A DNA stretch of 64,000 bases from Caballeronia udeis. GTDB taxonomy: Bacteria > Pseudomonadota > Gammaproteobacteria > Burkholderiales > Burkholderiaceae. The notes beneath the pieces were generated by a model, which did no database searches, was not told the DNA's origin, and saw nothing but the letters and a program-made list of their open reading frames with translations. Shown here piece after piece: positions 1 to 9,793 of this stretch (position 1 is the stretch's first letter; the number at the start of each line of letters is the position of its first letter). The position numbers were made by a program, and so were the translations under genes. The stretch lies in contig NZ_FCOK02000012.1 of assembly GCF_001544555.2 (NCBI RefSeq), positions 62,001 through 126,000 on the forward strand, given 5' to 3'.

Positions 1-170
1 GACAGAAAAGCCATTGCGGCTCTACCGAAGAATCAACGGTTTGTGAACCCGCCATTCGCACCGCAATGGGATGTGTGACGCGATCACCCGAACCTTGATT
101 CCCGCCCTCGGCATGTTGGCAAAGCCGTAAATGCAAACTCGACGTTTCACTGATGGCATAGCCGCGCTGA

Positions 171-341
171 TCATTGCATCCTGTCTGGAACGAATACCGC
201 GGCTAATGCGGCGATCAGCGCACCCACCTCGGCAATATAACGCCAGTTGATCAGCAGTAAGGGTGAGACCAGGGCAGAGCCTGGCGCGCCGCCAAGGAAG
301 AAGACAGCAATATAGAGACTGTTCAGGCGACTGCTGGCTGT
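171..341 (-). pseudogene. C-terminal remnant of an MFS transporter
   Basis: Read on the minus strand, this stretch encodes a C-terminal MFS-like segment with the words SRLNSLYIAVFFLGG and GSALVSPLLL, then a last hydrophobic helix ending VFVPDRMQ before a TGA. An in-frame TAA at 342-344 lies just upstream and there is no start codon or ribosome site, so only about 56 codons of a roughly 400-residue family remain. The call rests on recognising the typical tenth-to-twelfth helix pattern of MFS proteins. It lies downstream of glmS on the same strand. The adjoining bases 1-170 show nothing I recognise. Confidence 0.6.
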
Positions 342-401
342 TTAGACGAGAAAATGCGGTTCTGTTCCAACCTCACATCAGCGCCAAGCTTCACTGAAAA
401 C

Positions 402-2231
402 TCACTCCACCGTCACCGACTTAGCCAGGTTTCGCGGCTTGTCAATATCCGTTCCCCTTGCGAGCGCTGCGTGAAACGCAAGCAGTTGCATTGGAATCGT
501 ATGCAGGATAGGCGATAGCAGACCGTAATATTCAGTAAGCCGAATCACTTCAATACCCGGGCTTGGCGAGATGCCGCAGTCGGCATCGGCGAATACAAAA
601 AGCTTGCCGCTGCGTGCACTGACCTCATGCATGTTCGACTTGAGTTTCTCGAGCAAGCGGTCATTAGGCGCAACCGCAACCACAGGCATCTCGTCACTCA
701 CCAGTGCAAGGGGGCCATGTTTCAGCTCGCCGGCGGGGTAGGCTTCCGCATGAATATACGAGATCTCCTTCATCTTCAGAGCACCTTCCAGCGCCACCGG
801 ATAATGCATACCGCGCCCAAGAAACAGAATATTCTGCCTGCGCGTAAGCTGCTCCGCCCAATCAATAATCTGCGGCTCCAGCGCAAGCACTTTGGTCATC
901 GCGTCCGGAAGATGGCGAAGCGCGCGAAGATGGGTTTGCTCATCCTGTTCTGATAACCGCTGACGCGCCTGAGCCAACGTCAACGCCAGCAGGAACAACG
1001 CAACGAGTTGCGTAGTGAAGGCCTTCGTCGATGCCACCCCAATCTCTATCCCCGCCCGCGTAAAGAAAGTCAGCGCGCATTCGCGAGCCAATGCGCTGGT
1101 CGGCACGTTGCAGATAGCAAGCGTGTTCAACATGCCCTGCTGCCTCGCAACCTGCACCGCGCCCAGAACATCCGCCGTCTCCCCGCTTTGCGACACCGCT
1201 ACAACCAGCGTCTTTGGATTCGGCACGCTTTCGCGATACCGGTATTCACTCGCGATCTCCACACTCACCGGCAACTGCGCCAGACTTTCTATCCAGTACT
1301 TGGCGGTCAGCGCCGCGTGATAGCTTCCGCCACATGCGAGGAGTAGCACCGAATCTACAGAATTCAGCACGCGCCACGCGTTGTCGCCAAAGAGCTCCGG
1401 CATGATCGATGTAACGTCCTGAAGCGTGTCGGCGACCGCCCGCGGCTGCTCGAAAATTTCCTTCTGCATGTAATAGCGATAAAGCCCCAGGTCGGCCGCC
1501 CCGCTATGCGCCGCGACGGTATGCACCCGGCGCTCGACACGGCGCCCATCGGCGTCTTCTATCCGATGTCGATGAAGCTGGATATCGACTACATCGCCGT
1601 TCTCCAGGTAGGCGATCTGATCGGTAACGCCCGACAATGCGATAGCGTCCGAGGCCAGGAAGTTCTCGCCATCGCCTATGCCCACCACCAGCGGCATGCC
1701 GTCGCGCGCGCCAACCAGCCGATGCGGCTCGTCGCGGCACAGCACTGCAATGGCATAGCTTCCACGCAGTTGCGCGACCGCTTCCTTGACAGCCTCGAAC
1801 AAGTCGCCGTTATACAAGTGATCGATCAGATGCGCGATCACCTCGCTATCGGTCTGGCTCGCGAAGACATAGCCGCTTTCCTCCAGCGCCACTCGCAACT
1901 CCTCGTGATTTTCGATAATCCCGTTATGCGAAAGCGCTATTCGCGGCACGTCCGCATTCGGCGAAAAGTGCGGGTGAGCATTCGCGGTAACCGGCTTGCC
2001 GTGCGTCGCCCAGCGTGTATGCGCAATCCCCGTATAACCGGACAAGGCTTCGCTGGAGATCACATCTTGCAAATGTGCAACGCGATCGACGCTACGTGCC
2101 CGCACCAATTTCCCCGCCCGATATAACGCGACGCCGCATGAGTCGTAGCCGCGATATTCGAGGCGTTTAAGTCCGTCGACCAGATTAGGCAGGATGTTGC
2201 GTTGCGCGACCGCGCCGACAATTCCACACAT
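402..2231 (-). CDS. glmS: glutamine--fructose-6-phosphate aminotransferase (isomerizing)
   Basis: Makes glucosamine-6-phosphate from fructose-6-phosphate and glutamine, the first step towards UDP-GlcNAc for peptidoglycan and LPS; cytoplasmic. The 609-residue length is normal. It starts MCGIVGAV, so Cys2 is the N-terminal nucleophile of the glutaminase domain (about 2-220). Two SIS sugar-isomerase domains follow (about 285-425 and 455-600). The C-terminus ends in the family signature [11 protein letters not shown]. It is divergent from an Lrp-type regulator, and the shared 186 bp gap carries two Lrp-like palindromes. No glmS ribozyme is visible, as expected outside Gram-positive bacteria. A second glmS elsewhere in the genome is possible. 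Confidence 0.97.
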   Translation of the reverse strand: MCGIVGAVAQRNILPNLVDGLKRLEYRGYDSCGVALYRAGKLVRARSVDRVAHLQDVISSEALSGYTGIAHTRWATHGKPVTANAHPHFSPNADVPRIALSHNGIIENHEELRVALEESGYVFASQTDSEVIAHLIDHLYNGDLFEAVKEAVAQLRGSYAIAVLCRDEPHRLVGARDGMPLVVGIGDGENFLASDAIALSGVTDQIAYLENGDVVDIQLHRHRIEDADGRRVERRVHTVAAHSGAADLGLYRYYMQKEIFEQPRAVADTLQDVTSIMPELFGDNAWRVLNSVDSVLLLACGGSYHAALTAKYWIESLAQLPVSVEIASEYRYRESVPNPKTLVVAVSQSGETADVLGAVQVARQQGMLNTLAICNVPTSALARECALTFFTRAGIEIGVASTKAFTTQLVALFLLALTLAQARQRLSEQDEQTHLRALRHLPDAMTKVLALEPQIIDWAEQLTRRQNILFLGRGMHYPVALEGALKMKEISYIHAEAYPAGELKHGPLALVSDEMPVVAVAPNDRLLEKLKSNMHEVSARSGKLFVFADADCGISPSPGIEVIRLTEYYGLLSPILHTIPMQLLAFHAALARGTDIDKPRNLAKSVTVE

Positions 2232-2292
2232 GATGTTGTTCCCTAGGCGGCTCCCCTTTGGAACCGGTGCGGGAATGTTAAGGTTGATCTGA

Positions 2293-2307
2293 TGAAATTT
2301 AACTTCA
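2293..2307. promoter_or_regulatory. Lrp/AsnC-type operator 1 (near glmS)
   Basis: TGAAATTTAACTTCA is a 15-bp imperfect palindrome centred on position 2300 in an AT-rich stretch that stands out from the GC-rich surroundings. It lies about 60 bp upstream of the glmS start. Size and AT-richness suit Lrp/AsnC binding sites, and the divergent neighbour is an Lrp-family gene. Regulator assignment is inference. Confidence 0.5.
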
Positions 2308-2351
2308 TAATAGAAAGTTATTTGAAATTAAGCACTAATCAAAATATTTGA

Positions 2352-2366
2352 TGAAATTTTATTTCA
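2352..2366. promoter_or_regulatory. Lrp/AsnC-type operator 2 (near the regulator)
   Basis: TGAAATTTTATTTCA is a 15-bp palindrome with arms TGAAAT and ATTTCA around TTT. It resembles the site at 2293-2307, whose centre lies 59 bp away. It sits about 50 bp upstream of the regulator start, so it could serve autoregulation, while the other site faces glmS. Confidence 0.55.
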
Positions 2367-2417
2367 CGCTAAGCTATGCGCGAGTGATCCCTCTTAGCGC
2401 TAAAAACGGAGCCCGAA

Positions 2418-2909
2418 GTGCCCGGAATTTATCTGGACGAACTCGACCTTCGCATCCTTGCAATCCTGCAAAGTGATTCGTCTGTGTCAAACGTGGAGCT
2501 TGCCGGCCGTGCGCACGCGTCACCGCCTACTTGCTTGCGCCGGGTAAGCAAACTCAAGGAAGCCGGGGTCATCCAGCGCGAAGTGGCCATTCTCGATTAC
2601 GCCAAAATCGGGCCGACGTTAACCGCAATTATTGAAGTCAGTCTTGACCGGCAAGCAGCCGAGGACCTGGACGCTTTCGAAACTTATATCTGCGCGCAAG
2701 CCGTGGTGACCCAGTGCTATCGCGTGTCGCCCGGGCCGGACTTCCTGGTGGTAGCCGAAGTCGTCGACATGCCGGAATACGATGAGCTCGCGCGCCGCCT
2801 GTTCAAGACGTCTTCGAACATCCGCAATGTGCGCACATTCTTTTCGACGCATCGCGCCAAGTTCGAGGCCAATGCTCCGGTAAGGATCGTGGCTGATCGA
2901 TCCACATAG
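2418..2909 (+). CDS. Lrp/AsnC family transcriptional regulator
   Basis: A 163-residue regulator of normal family size. Residues about 6-65 form a winged helix-turn-helix (LDLRILAILQSDSSVSN, then CLRRVSKLKEAGVIQ). The rest is an RAM/AsnC effector domain with the typical YRVSPGPDFLVVAEV core that binds amino acids and drives oligomerisation. It is divergent from glmS with two related 15-bp palindromes between them, so it probably represses itself and acts on glmS. The effector is unknown. The pairing suggests that aminosugar synthesis follows amino-acid supply, which is inference. Confidence 0.92.
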   Translation: MPGIYLDELDLRILAILQSDSSVSNVELAGRAHASPPTCLRRVSKLKEAGVIQREVAILDYAKIGPTLTAIIEVSLDRQAAEDLDAFETYICAQAVVTQCYRVSPGPDFLVVAEVVDMPEYDELARRLFKTSSNIRNVRTFFSTHRAKFEANAPVRIVADRST

Positions 2910-2939
2910 CGTGTGATCGGATTAACCGAGCCCCGTCAG

Positions 2940-3506
2940 CTATAGGGATGCGTCCAGCAACTCCGCAGTCGAAACAACCGTGCAATATTCGCCGTGCAGA
3001 TTCGCCAGCGACATGGCGTGGACCTCATCCGCGCTTCGCGCTCGGCCATTCCAATCCAGACGCCCGAACGTAAAGCATCCATCCGCGGCAAGATAGGTAT
3101 TGAAACCAAGATTGCCGGCCATGCGAACGGTCGTCTCGACAGAATTGTTGGTGATCACGCCGGCCACCACAAGGCTTGTATGTCCGCCCTCGCGCAGCCG
3201 CTCTTCCAGCCCTGTGCCAATGAACGCATTATTCGTGCGTTTCGCGATAACCGGCTCCCCTGGCAAAGGGGCAGCTTCAGGCTTGAAGTCGTTTCCCGGT
3301 TGACCCGGGCGATAGTGAGAGGCGGGTTCTGACGAATCATGCCGCACATGCCAGACCGGCCAGTTCTCGGCGCGCCAGCGCGCTAATAAACGGCGGATTT
3401 CGCTTTCGGCCGAAGGGTTGTTGCGAACGCCCCAGTCCGGATGATCAATGGCTTTTTGAAGGTCGATTAACAGAAGCACCGACCCGCGAATTGACGACGA
3501 ATGCAT
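2940..3506 (-). CDS. isochorismatase-family hydrolase with Ser at the nucleophile position
   Basis: A 188-residue cysteine-hydrolase fold protein. The first catalytic acid is in VLLLIDLQKA (Asp15) and the lysine motif is VIAKRTNNAF. The third motif, usually GVxTNxCVxxT, reads GVITNNSVETTVR here, so Ser replaces the catalytic Cys. Members of this fold hydrolyse amides, carbamoyl groups or isochorismate; EntB-type members lack the cysteine, so the change need not mean a dead protein. It is convergent with the Lrp-type gene. The substrate cannot be told. Decay looks unlikely because the rest of the fold is intact. Confidence 0.85.
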   Translation of the reverse strand: MHSSSIRGSVLLLIDLQKAIDHPDWGVRNNPSAESEIRRLLARWRAENWPVWHVRHDSSEPASHYRPGQPGNDFKPEAAPLPGEPVIAKRTNNAFIGTGLEERLREGGHTSLVVAGVITNNSVETTVRMAGNLGFNTYLAADGCFTFGRLDWNGRARSADEVHAMSLANLHGEYCTVVSTAELLDASL

Positions 3507-3647
3507 AGGCTGATCTTAAGTGGGTCAATCGCGCCAGAGTATAGCCGGGACAACCGAGGAGACAACGGATACGTCACTCGCCGCGGAGCAGGCGAACGTC
3601 TGACAATCGCCGCGCCAAAGATCCACTTCCAAAGCGCGTGCCGGCTC

Positions 3648-5201
3648 TCACACGCTCGCCAACCGGAATACGTTAACGGTGTCGCGCAGCAACTGGGCCT
3701 GTTCCTGCATCGACTGGGCGGCGGCCGTGGCTTGTTCGACCATCGCGGCATTTTGCTGGGTCGTCTCGTCCATTTGAGCAATGGCGATATTCACCTGCTC
3801 GATGCCGCGGCTCTGTTCCTCGGACGCCACCGAGATTTCGCCGATGATATCCGTCACGCGCTGCACGGCCTGAACCAGCGAGTGCATGGTCGTGCCGGCG
3901 CGCTCCACGAGCGCCTTGCCGTCGTCGACCTTGCCGGTCGACTCTTCGATCAGGCTCTTGATCTCCTTGGCCGCGTCCGCGCTGCGGCGTGCCAGGTTAC
4001 GCACTTCGCCCGCCACCACCGCAAAACCACGCCCTTCCTCGCCCGCACGCGCTGCCTCGACCGCCGCGTTGAGCGCGAGAATATTCGTCTGGAAAGCGAT
4101 GCCTTCGATCACGGAGATGATGTCGACCACGCGCGTGGAACTGACAGCAATGCTTTGCATCGTCAATACAACCTGCTGCACCGCCGTCCCGCCTTCGCTT
4201 GCGATCAGCGATGCATTCGCCGCCATCTTGTTCGCCTGATGCGCGTTCTCCGCGTTCTGCTTAACGGTCGCAGTGAGCTGCTCCATGCTCGCAGCCGTTT
4301 CGCTGATCGATGACGCCTGCTGCTCGGTGCGTGCGGACAGATCGTAGTTGCCTGCCGCGATCTGCTGGGCAGCGACGGTAATGGTTTCCGTGCCGCCGCG
4401 AATGCTCCGGACGGTATCGGCCAGGCGTTGCTGCATGCGTTGCATGGCCGACAACATGCTGCTCTCGTCCGATGCGCTAAGCGCGACGTCGTGCGACAGG
4501 TCGCCGTTCGCAATGCCCTCGGCGACGGTGGCAGCATACGCCGGTTCGCCACCCAGACTGTGCTTCACATTACGAATGATCAATACCAGCGCCGCCGAGC
4601 TCACGCCTCCAGTCAACAGGATCACGATCAGGTATTGCAGCAGGCTGACCTTGAACGCGTCGTTGATATCGTTCACGTACACGCCCGAGATCAGGTACCA
4701 GTCCCAGGGCGCAAACCGCTTGACGAAGCTGATCTTCGGCACGTGCTCTTCTTTGCCCGGCACGCGTGCCATGTACGGCACGAAACCCTGTCCGTTTGCC
4801 TGAGCGACCTTGACCATCTCGACGAACAAAAGCTTGCCGTCCGTATCCTTGTAGTCGCTCACGTCCTTCATGCGCAGATCGGCAAGTATCGGATGCATGA
4901 TGACCACCGGGTGTGCGGTCGTAATCATCATGTACCCGTTGCCCGGATAACGCATCGCGGCAAGCTTCGCCTTCGCCTGCTGCTGAGCCTGCTCCAGTGT
5001 CAACTCATGGCGGTCCACCTGGCTTGCATAGTCTGCAACAATGCCGTAAGCCGATTCGACCACGTTTTCAACGCCGATCTTGCGATCCGCGGTCATGGCT
5101 TCACGCGACTGCCACGCGGCCCATCCGCCAAGGAACAGCAGCCCGAGCCATGTAATGAGCAGTGCCAGCGATAATTTGGTGTTCAAACTGAGACGGTCCA
5201 A
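3648..5201 (-). CDS. methyl-accepting chemotaxis protein with Cache sensor
   Basis: A 517-residue inner-membrane chemoreceptor. TM1 (about 9-31) is followed by a periplasmic single-Cache domain (about 35-185, with YPGNGYMMI and [14 protein letters not shown]), TM2 (about 188-210), HAMP and a long helical signalling domain. The kinase-contact hairpin is clear: [32 protein letters not shown]. The protein ends VFRLASV, with no NWxxF pentapeptide for CheR/CheB tethering. Cache domains of this kind often bind small organic acids, but the ligand is not predictable here. It is monocistronic by layout. Confidence 0.95.
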   Translation of the reverse strand: MDRLSLNTKLSLALLITWLGLLFLGGWAAWQSREAMTADRKIGVENVVESAYGIVADYASQVDRHELTLEQAQQQAKAKLAAMRYPGNGYMMITTAHPVVIMHPILADLRMKDVSDYKDTDGKLLFVEMVKVAQANGQGFVPYMARVPGKEEHVPKISFVKRFAPWDWYLISGVYVNDINDAFKVSLLQYLIVILLTGGVSSAALVLIIRNVKHSLGGEPAYAATVAEGIANGDLSHDVALSASDESSMLSAMQRMQQRLADTVRSIRGGTETITVAAQQIAAGNYDLSARTEQQASSISETAASMEQLTATVKQNAENAHQANKMAANASLIASEGGTAVQQVVLTMQSIAVSSTRVVDIISVIEGIAFQTNILALNAAVEAARAGEEGRGFAVVAGEVRNLARRSADAAKEIKSLIEESTGKVDDGKALVERAGTTMHSLVQAVQRVTDIIGEISVASEEQSRGIEQVNIAIAQMDETTQQNAAMVEQATAAAQSMQEQAQLLRDTVNVFRLASV

Positions 5202-5354
5202 TCCACTCTCCGATGCAAGGCACAGTTCATGACCCGGCGCACGGTACGCGCGCCGTTCTGTGCTTATCGGCCGTCTGGGGGGATTCTGAAGTCAGGGAAA
5301 CACCGAGCGGTGTGAACGCGAAGGGGATACCGGCGGTCCGCTACATACAATTCA

Positions 5355-5870
5355 TTAAACCTTCACTGAAAATACCAGCGTGTCGCGCCACTCGCCTCTG
5401 ATCAGCACATTCTTGCGATAAAGGTAGATCTGCTGCATCCCGAGTTTCTCCAGGACATGAATGGACGCGATATTCTCCGGCCTGCTGGTCGCGAAGATTT
5501 CCCGCACCTGGAGGTCGCGTGCCAGATAGTCGACCAATCGTTTCGCGGCTTCAGTGGCGTAACCCTTATGCCAATAGCGGGGATTGAGCGAATAGCCGAT
5601 CTCCGCTTCCGTACCGTCTTCCGACAAAGTCGCGCGATAGCTGCCTATCAGGCTACCGTCGTTCAGTACTGCTGCCAGTTCCAGGGTTGTTCTGTCGGGC
5701 ATCGAATTTCCCAGCACACAGCCTGCTACATAGTCCCTCGTCTGCTCGATCGTGTTAGGCCCCCATTCCTGATGCAACACGACTTCCGGCGAGCTTGCAT
5801 ATTCGTGCACCGCGTCGATATCGGACGGCTCTAAATCCCTGAGATAAAGACGCTGTGCGATCAGTTTCAT
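5355..5870 (-). CDS. GNAT family N-acetyltransferase (RimJ/RimL-like)
   Basis: A 171-residue acetyl-CoA-dependent transferase. It begins with the RimJ/RimL pattern (LYLRDLEPSDIDAVHEYAS) and has the acceptor and CoA region around IGYSLNPRYWHKGYATEAA and SIHVLEKLGMQQI. Its ATG overlaps the stop of the upstream amidohydrolase by 4 bp (ATGA), so the two are translationally coupled. It is the third gene of a RidA-amidohydrolase-acetyltransferase operon. It may acetylate an amine released by that pathway, which is inference; the substrate is unknown. Confidence 0.88.
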   Translation of the reverse strand: MKLIAQRLYLRDLEPSDIDAVHEYASSPEVVLHQEWGPNTIEQTRDYVAGCVLGNSMPDRTTLELAAVLNDGSLIGSYRATLSEDGTEAEIGYSLNPRYWHKGYATEAAKRLVDYLARDLQVREIFATSRPENIASIHVLEKLGMQQIYLYRKNVLIRGEWRDTLVFSVKV

Positions 5871-7057
5871 AGGGATGCCACACCATCGCGCGCAACAATC
5901 CTGCCGCGTGCAACAACGAGCTTGCGGACGGGTCGCGAAACAACCGCTTGAGCCACCGTTTCAACGTCTACCAGAACAAGATCGGCCCGGGCGCCTTCGT
6001 GCAGCCCATAGTCCTTGAACCCGCACGCCCACGCTCCCAATGTACTGACGCAGTCAAACGCAAGTGCAAGGTCTTCATCGCGGCGAAGGTCGTAGCGCAT
6101 GCCAACGAACATGGCCCGCTCAAGCATGTCGGGCTTGCCAAAAGGCGTCCATGTATCGCGTATTCCGTCATTACCGGCAAACAGCGTTACGCCCGCTTCG
6201 ATGCAAGCGCGCATTGCAGGCACGGGCACGGAAGGCGGCGCCGTAGTCAACAACGCAACGTCAAGGTCCGCGATCCTCGCCAGCAACGCATCGCGCTCGC
6301 GATCCGCCAGCTGCCCCAAACAAAATGCGTGACTGACAACAACACGCCCCTGCATGCCCAACGCCTTGACACGGTCCAGCAGCAGGTTGAAGGTGAACGC
6401 ACCTACCTCGCCGGGCTCGTGAAGATGGATATCGACAGGCTTCTGATGGCGGTCCGCAATCTCGAACGTGGTATCAAGCGAGGCGACCGGATCCTGGTCA
6501 ATCAGCGCGGGGTCCAGCGCACCCAGCACATCGGCGCCGGCCGCCAGCGCGTCGCTTAGCAGCGCGTCGGTCCCTGGACGGCGCAGCATGCCTGACTGCG
6601 GAAACGCCACGACCTGTATGTCCATGACATCGGCCAGCGTTTCACGCGTTGCGAGCACACCGTGCAAATGCCTGAGCCCGGCGTCCGTGTCTATATCCAC
6701 ATGCGTTCTAAGCCGCGTTGTTCCTGCCGCAAGAAAAGCCCGCGCGAGCGCTAGCGACTGTGCACCCGCGTCGTGTCCCGTGCTCGCGCGCCGCGATCGT
6801 TCGTTCTCGATCCTGTCGATGAGCCTCGGACCCACTTCGTTGCGATACCACGGCAAACCCCAGTTCGTCTTGTCGAGATGCGTATGGCCTTCGACAAACC
6901 CCGGAAGGACCAGCGCACCCTGGCCGTGTTCGCGCACTACATCGGCGCTGCGCTGCAGGTTCGGACCGATTTCTTCTATCCGTCCGCCGTCGACAGCAAT
7001 ATCCACCGGGGTGCCGTCCGGCAGACGGACATTAGTGATCAGCAAGCTGGTGCGCAC
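5867..7057 (-). CDS. cytosine-deaminase-like amidohydrolase
   Basis: A metal-dependent hydrolase of the amidohydrolase superfamily, close to the CodA-like group. Visible metal and catalytic motifs are GFVEGHTHLDK, VDIHLHE, VVVSHAFCLG and FAGNDGIRDTWTP. The best start is the GTG at 7055-7057, which has AGGAG five bases upstream; an in-frame TTG lies 27 bases earlier. It follows a RidA-like gene and overlaps the acetyltransferase gene. RidA proteins quench reactive enamines or imines, so the operon probably handles a nitrogen heterocycle or amide. Cytosine itself is unproven. Confidence 0.85.
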   Translation of the reverse strand: MRTSLLITNVRLPDGTPVDIAVDGGRIEEIGPNLQRSADVVREHGQGALVLPGFVEGHTHLDKTNWGLPWYRNEVGPRLIDRIENERSRRASTGHDAGAQSLALARAFLAAGTTRLRTHVDIDTDAGLRHLHGVLATRETLADVMDIQVVAFPQSGMLRRPGTDALLSDALAAGADVLGALDPALIDQDPVASLDTTFEIADRHQKPVDIHLHEPGEVGAFTFNLLLDRVKALGMQGRVVVSHAFCLGQLADRERDALLARIADLDVALLTTAPPSVPVPAMRACIEAGVTLFAGNDGIRDTWTPFGKPDMLERAMFVGMRYDLRRDEDLALAFDCVSTLGAWACGFKDYGLHEGARADLVLVDVETVAQAVVSRPVRKLVVARGRIVARDGVASL

Positions 7058-7084
7058 TGGAGCTCCTGGAAACAGAAAAGGCAA

Positions 7085-7576
7085 TCAGCGGACCTCGAAG
7101 ATCGCGTCCACTTCTACAGACGCCCCCGCTGGAAGCGTGGCAACGCCGACCGCGGTCCGCGCGTGACGGCCTCGTTCGCCGAACACGGCAAACATGAGAT
7201 CGGAGGCGCCGTTGATGACTTTCGGCACATCAGGATAACCCGGCGTGCAGTACACGAATCCGCCCATGCGATGACAACTGACCACTCGGTCAAGGTCGCC
7301 ATCGAGCGCGAGGTGAAGTGCAGCGAGCAGGTTGAGTCCGCAAATTTGTGCTGCCCGTTGCCCCGCTTCTAGATCCTGCTCCGTGCCGACAGGACCGGCG
7401 TATCGAACCTCGCCTTCCCATTCGCAAATCTGTCCCGCAAGAAAAATCAGCGAGCCCGTGCGTGAGAAAGGTTTGAAAGCACCCCGTGGCGCAGGCACTT
7501 TCGGCAAGACGAGCCCAAGCGCTTCAAGACGCATGGCGGCCGAATCCGGATTGGCTGGAACGGGCGTAGAGGTCAT
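7085..7576 (-). CDS. RidA family (YjgF/UK114) protein
   Basis: A 163-residue RidA-fold protein. The ATG at 7576 is preferred because CGGAGA lies just upstream and the protein then begins MTSTPVPANPDS; longer starts read into non-conserved sequence. The conserved arginine region is RTAVGVATLPAGASVEVDAIFEV, the family pattern of the active-site cleft that binds the carboxylate of imine intermediates. The extended N-terminus with LPKVPAPRGAFKPFSRTG places it in a larger RidA subgroup than canonical RidA (about 128 residues). First gene of the operon with the amidohydrolase. Confidence 0.88.
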   Translation of the reverse strand: MTSTPVPANPDSAAMRLEALGLVLPKVPAPRGAFKPFSRTGSLIFLAGQICEWEGEVRYAGPVGTEQDLEAGQRAAQICGLNLLAALHLALDGDLDRVVSCHRMGGFVYCTPGYPDVPKVINGASDLMFAVFGERGRHARTAVGVATLPAGASVEVDAIFEVR

Positions 7577-7871
7577 TGACGGTCTCCGGGTAAAATGAAA
7601 GCGTTCGCGTCGAACTTGCAAGTGTGTCACAACATCCCGAGCAAACAAATGCCCGTGGCGAACGCTGCCTTACATAGCGCTTGAGCAACGGATGCGCCTC
7701 GGAGGAGGTCACCCGCGCGGCTTGATCAAGCAGGTTTGCACGCGAGTCGGGTTCAGCGAACATTTCCATCAAGGTGCATACTCTCCGATGGCCGCGCCGC
7801 CGCGGCCGCCTCACGCGTCGCAGCGCCAAGATCCTGCGACCTTACCTGCTTCCCTCATTACACCAACCTCC

Positions 7872-9365
7872 ATGTCCCGCAGCCCGCAATCGTCGCGTCC
7901 TCTTGTCATTGCAGCGGTCATGGCTTCAATGGCAATGGTCGCCATCGAAGCCACCATCGTTTCCACCGCCATGCCGCAGATCGTCTCGCAACTCGGCGAC
8001 CTCCATCTCTATAGCTGGGTCTTCTCGTCGTTCCTGCTGACGCAAACGGCCATGACAGTCATCTTCGGCAAGCTCGCGGACCTGTATGGCCGCAAGCCCA
8101 TTATTCTTGCCGGCATTGCGATCTTTCTGGTCGGCTCAATCCTTGCCGGCTTCGCCTGGTCCATGCCGGCCATGATCGTGTTCCGGCTGATCCAGGGCGT
8201 CGGCGCGGGCGCGATCCAGCCGGTCACGCTGACGATTGTCGCCGACCTCTACCCCGCGCGCGAACGCGGCAAGGTGCAGGGATATCTGGCGAGTGTATGG
8301 GCCATATCGGCGGTGGTCGGGCCAATGGTAGGCGGGTTCATCATCCACGATTTTTCATGGGCCTGGATCTTCTGGATGAACGTGCCGATCGGCCTCGCGT
8401 CGGCGGCCGGGTTCATCGCGTTCCTGAAGGAATCCGAGCGGCATGCGCGACCGTCCATCGACTTTGCGGGAGCTGCGCTTTTCATGGTGTCGATCGCCGC
8501 GCTCATGATGTCGCTGACATATGCGGGCAATGACGACGTCACGAAGGCATTGATCGCGGGCGGGTTCTTTATCGTGTGCCTGCTGTTCTTCCTGATGCAG
8601 GAGAGACGCGCCACGGAACCCATGATCTCGTTCGCGCTATGGAGCCGCCGGCCAATTGCCGCGTGCAATGGATCAACCGTCCTGTCCGGCATGATCCTGA
8701 TGGGCGCAACCACGTTTTTACCGATGTACGTGCAGGGCGTCCTGCATCGTTCGCCGGTTATCGCCGGTCTCGCATTGACCATGATGATGGTCGGATGGCC
8801 CGTTGGCGCGACGCTGGCCGCGAAGTCGTTTCATCGCATCGGGCTGCGGCGCATCCTGATCGGCGGCAGTGCATTTATCCCGTTGGGCGCGGTGTTCCTG
8901 ATCGTGTTGTCGCCGGACAGTTCGCCGCTCATCGCGGCGTTTGGTTCACTCATCATGGGCTTCGGCATGGGAACGGCGAGCGTCAGTTCGCTCGTGCTGA
9001 TCCAGGAGATAGTGGATATTGCGCAGCGCGGCAGCGCAACTGCGTCGAATCTGTTCTCGAGGAATCTCGGCAGCACGATTGGTGCGACCCTGTTCGGCGC
9101 CGTGCTCAACTTCGGCCTTAGTCATTCGAACGGCGCGGCAGCGGTTACATCGGACCAGTTGAAGGCGCTGCTTCAGAATCAGGTGACGAACCTCGGCACC
9201 AGCGACGCTATCCGTCAGGTGCTGCATCAGTCGCTTCACCTCACGTTCCTGTCGATTTTCGTGATCGCGATTTTCGTTGTTGCGTTTCTCCTCTTCGTCC
9301 CGACGATCACGTTGGGCCACGAGAAAAAGATGCCGCTCGAAGCGTTGTCGCCGATCGAAGACTAA
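7872..9365 (+). CDS. DHA2-type MFS drug:H+ antiporter
   Basis: An inner-membrane exporter with about 14 predicted helices. Family motifs include motif C-like AIEATIVSTAMPQIVSQL near the N-terminus and the loop 2-3 motif GKLADLYGRKPI. The open frame extends upstream to 7692, but the hydrophobic core begins soon after MSRSPQSSRP, so I place the start at 7872; an ATG at 7788 is possible. DHA2 members expel toxic amphiphiles, dyes or antibiotics. No membrane fusion partner is adjacent, so it probably works alone. It is divergent from the RidA operon. Confidence 0.88.
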   Translation: MSRSPQSSRPLVIAAVMASMAMVAIEATIVSTAMPQIVSQLGDLHLYSWVFSSFLLTQTAMTVIFGKLADLYGRKPIILAGIAIFLVGSILAGFAWSMPAMIVFRLIQGVGAGAIQPVTLTIVADLYPARERGKVQGYLASVWAISAVVGPMVGGFIIHDFSWAWIFWMNVPIGLASAAGFIAFLKESERHARPSIDFAGAALFMVSIAALMMSLTYAGNDDVTKALIAGGFFIVCLLFFLMQERRATEPMISFALWSRRPIAACNGSTVLSGMILMGATTFLPMYVQGVLHRSPVIAGLALTMMMVGWPVGATLAAKSFHRIGLRRILIGGSAFIPLGAVFLIVLSPDSSPLIAAFGSLIMGFGMGTASVSSLVLIQEIVDIAQRGSATASNLFSRNLGSTIGATLFGAVLNFGLSHSNGAAAVTSDQLKALLQNQVTNLGTSDAIRQVLHQSLHLTFLSIFVIAIFVVAFLLFVPTITLGHEKKMPLEALSPIED

Positions 9366-9475
9366 GCACGCAATGCCGGGTTGATTCAGTCAGCGTGAGA
9401 CGCGGCACGATTGCGTGAGGGGTGTTCGCTCGCGTGCGCATCGGAGACTTTTACCAATGCGGCGCGAGTGAAAAC

Positions 9476-9793
9476 CTAAACAATCATTTGCCAGACGAAG
9501 AACACCGCCAGCGAGACCGCAATGGTCAGCAAGGGCTTGCGCGTAAGCGCACACACGACCACGGCCACCGCCGCCGCGACCAATTGCGAGTTACGCCAGG
9601 TAAGCTCGGCCGCGCCGCCGTGCGGCGCAAACGTCATCGGCACGATGATCGCCGTCAACACCGTCACGGGCACGAAATTAAGCGCCATGCGCACAACGGG
9701 CGGAAAGCTCAGGCGCTCGCCGAACACGAAAACCGCCGAGCGGATGCCGTAAGTAATCACCGCCATGCCCAGGATCAAAAGAGCGTATTTCAT
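9476..9793 (-). CDS. azlD: AzlD family branched-chain amino acid exporter subunit
   Basis: A 105-residue membrane protein with four predicted helices, beginning MKYALLILGMAVITYGIRS, the usual AzlD start with its conserved TYGIR. It overlaps the stop of azlC by 4 bp, so the two are translationally coupled. With AzlC it forms the small two-component exporter family (LIV-E) shown to export branched-chain amino acids in Corynebacterium (BrnFE) and linked to azaleucine resistance in Bacillus. The substrate here is not proven. Confidence 0.93.
   Translation of the reverse strand: MKYALLILGMAVITYGIRSAVFVFGERLSFPPVVRMALNFVPVTVLTAIIVPMTFAPHGGAAELTWRNSQLVAAAVAVVVCALTRKPLLTIAVSLAVFFVWQMIV

Noticed and set aside
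2232..2417. glmS ribozyme
   Set aside because: No ribozyme core words upstream of glmS; the gap is AT-rich with palindromes instead.
3501..4313. 270-residue plus-strand open frame
   Set aside because: Antisense of the chemoreceptor signalling domain; His/Arg-rich shadow.
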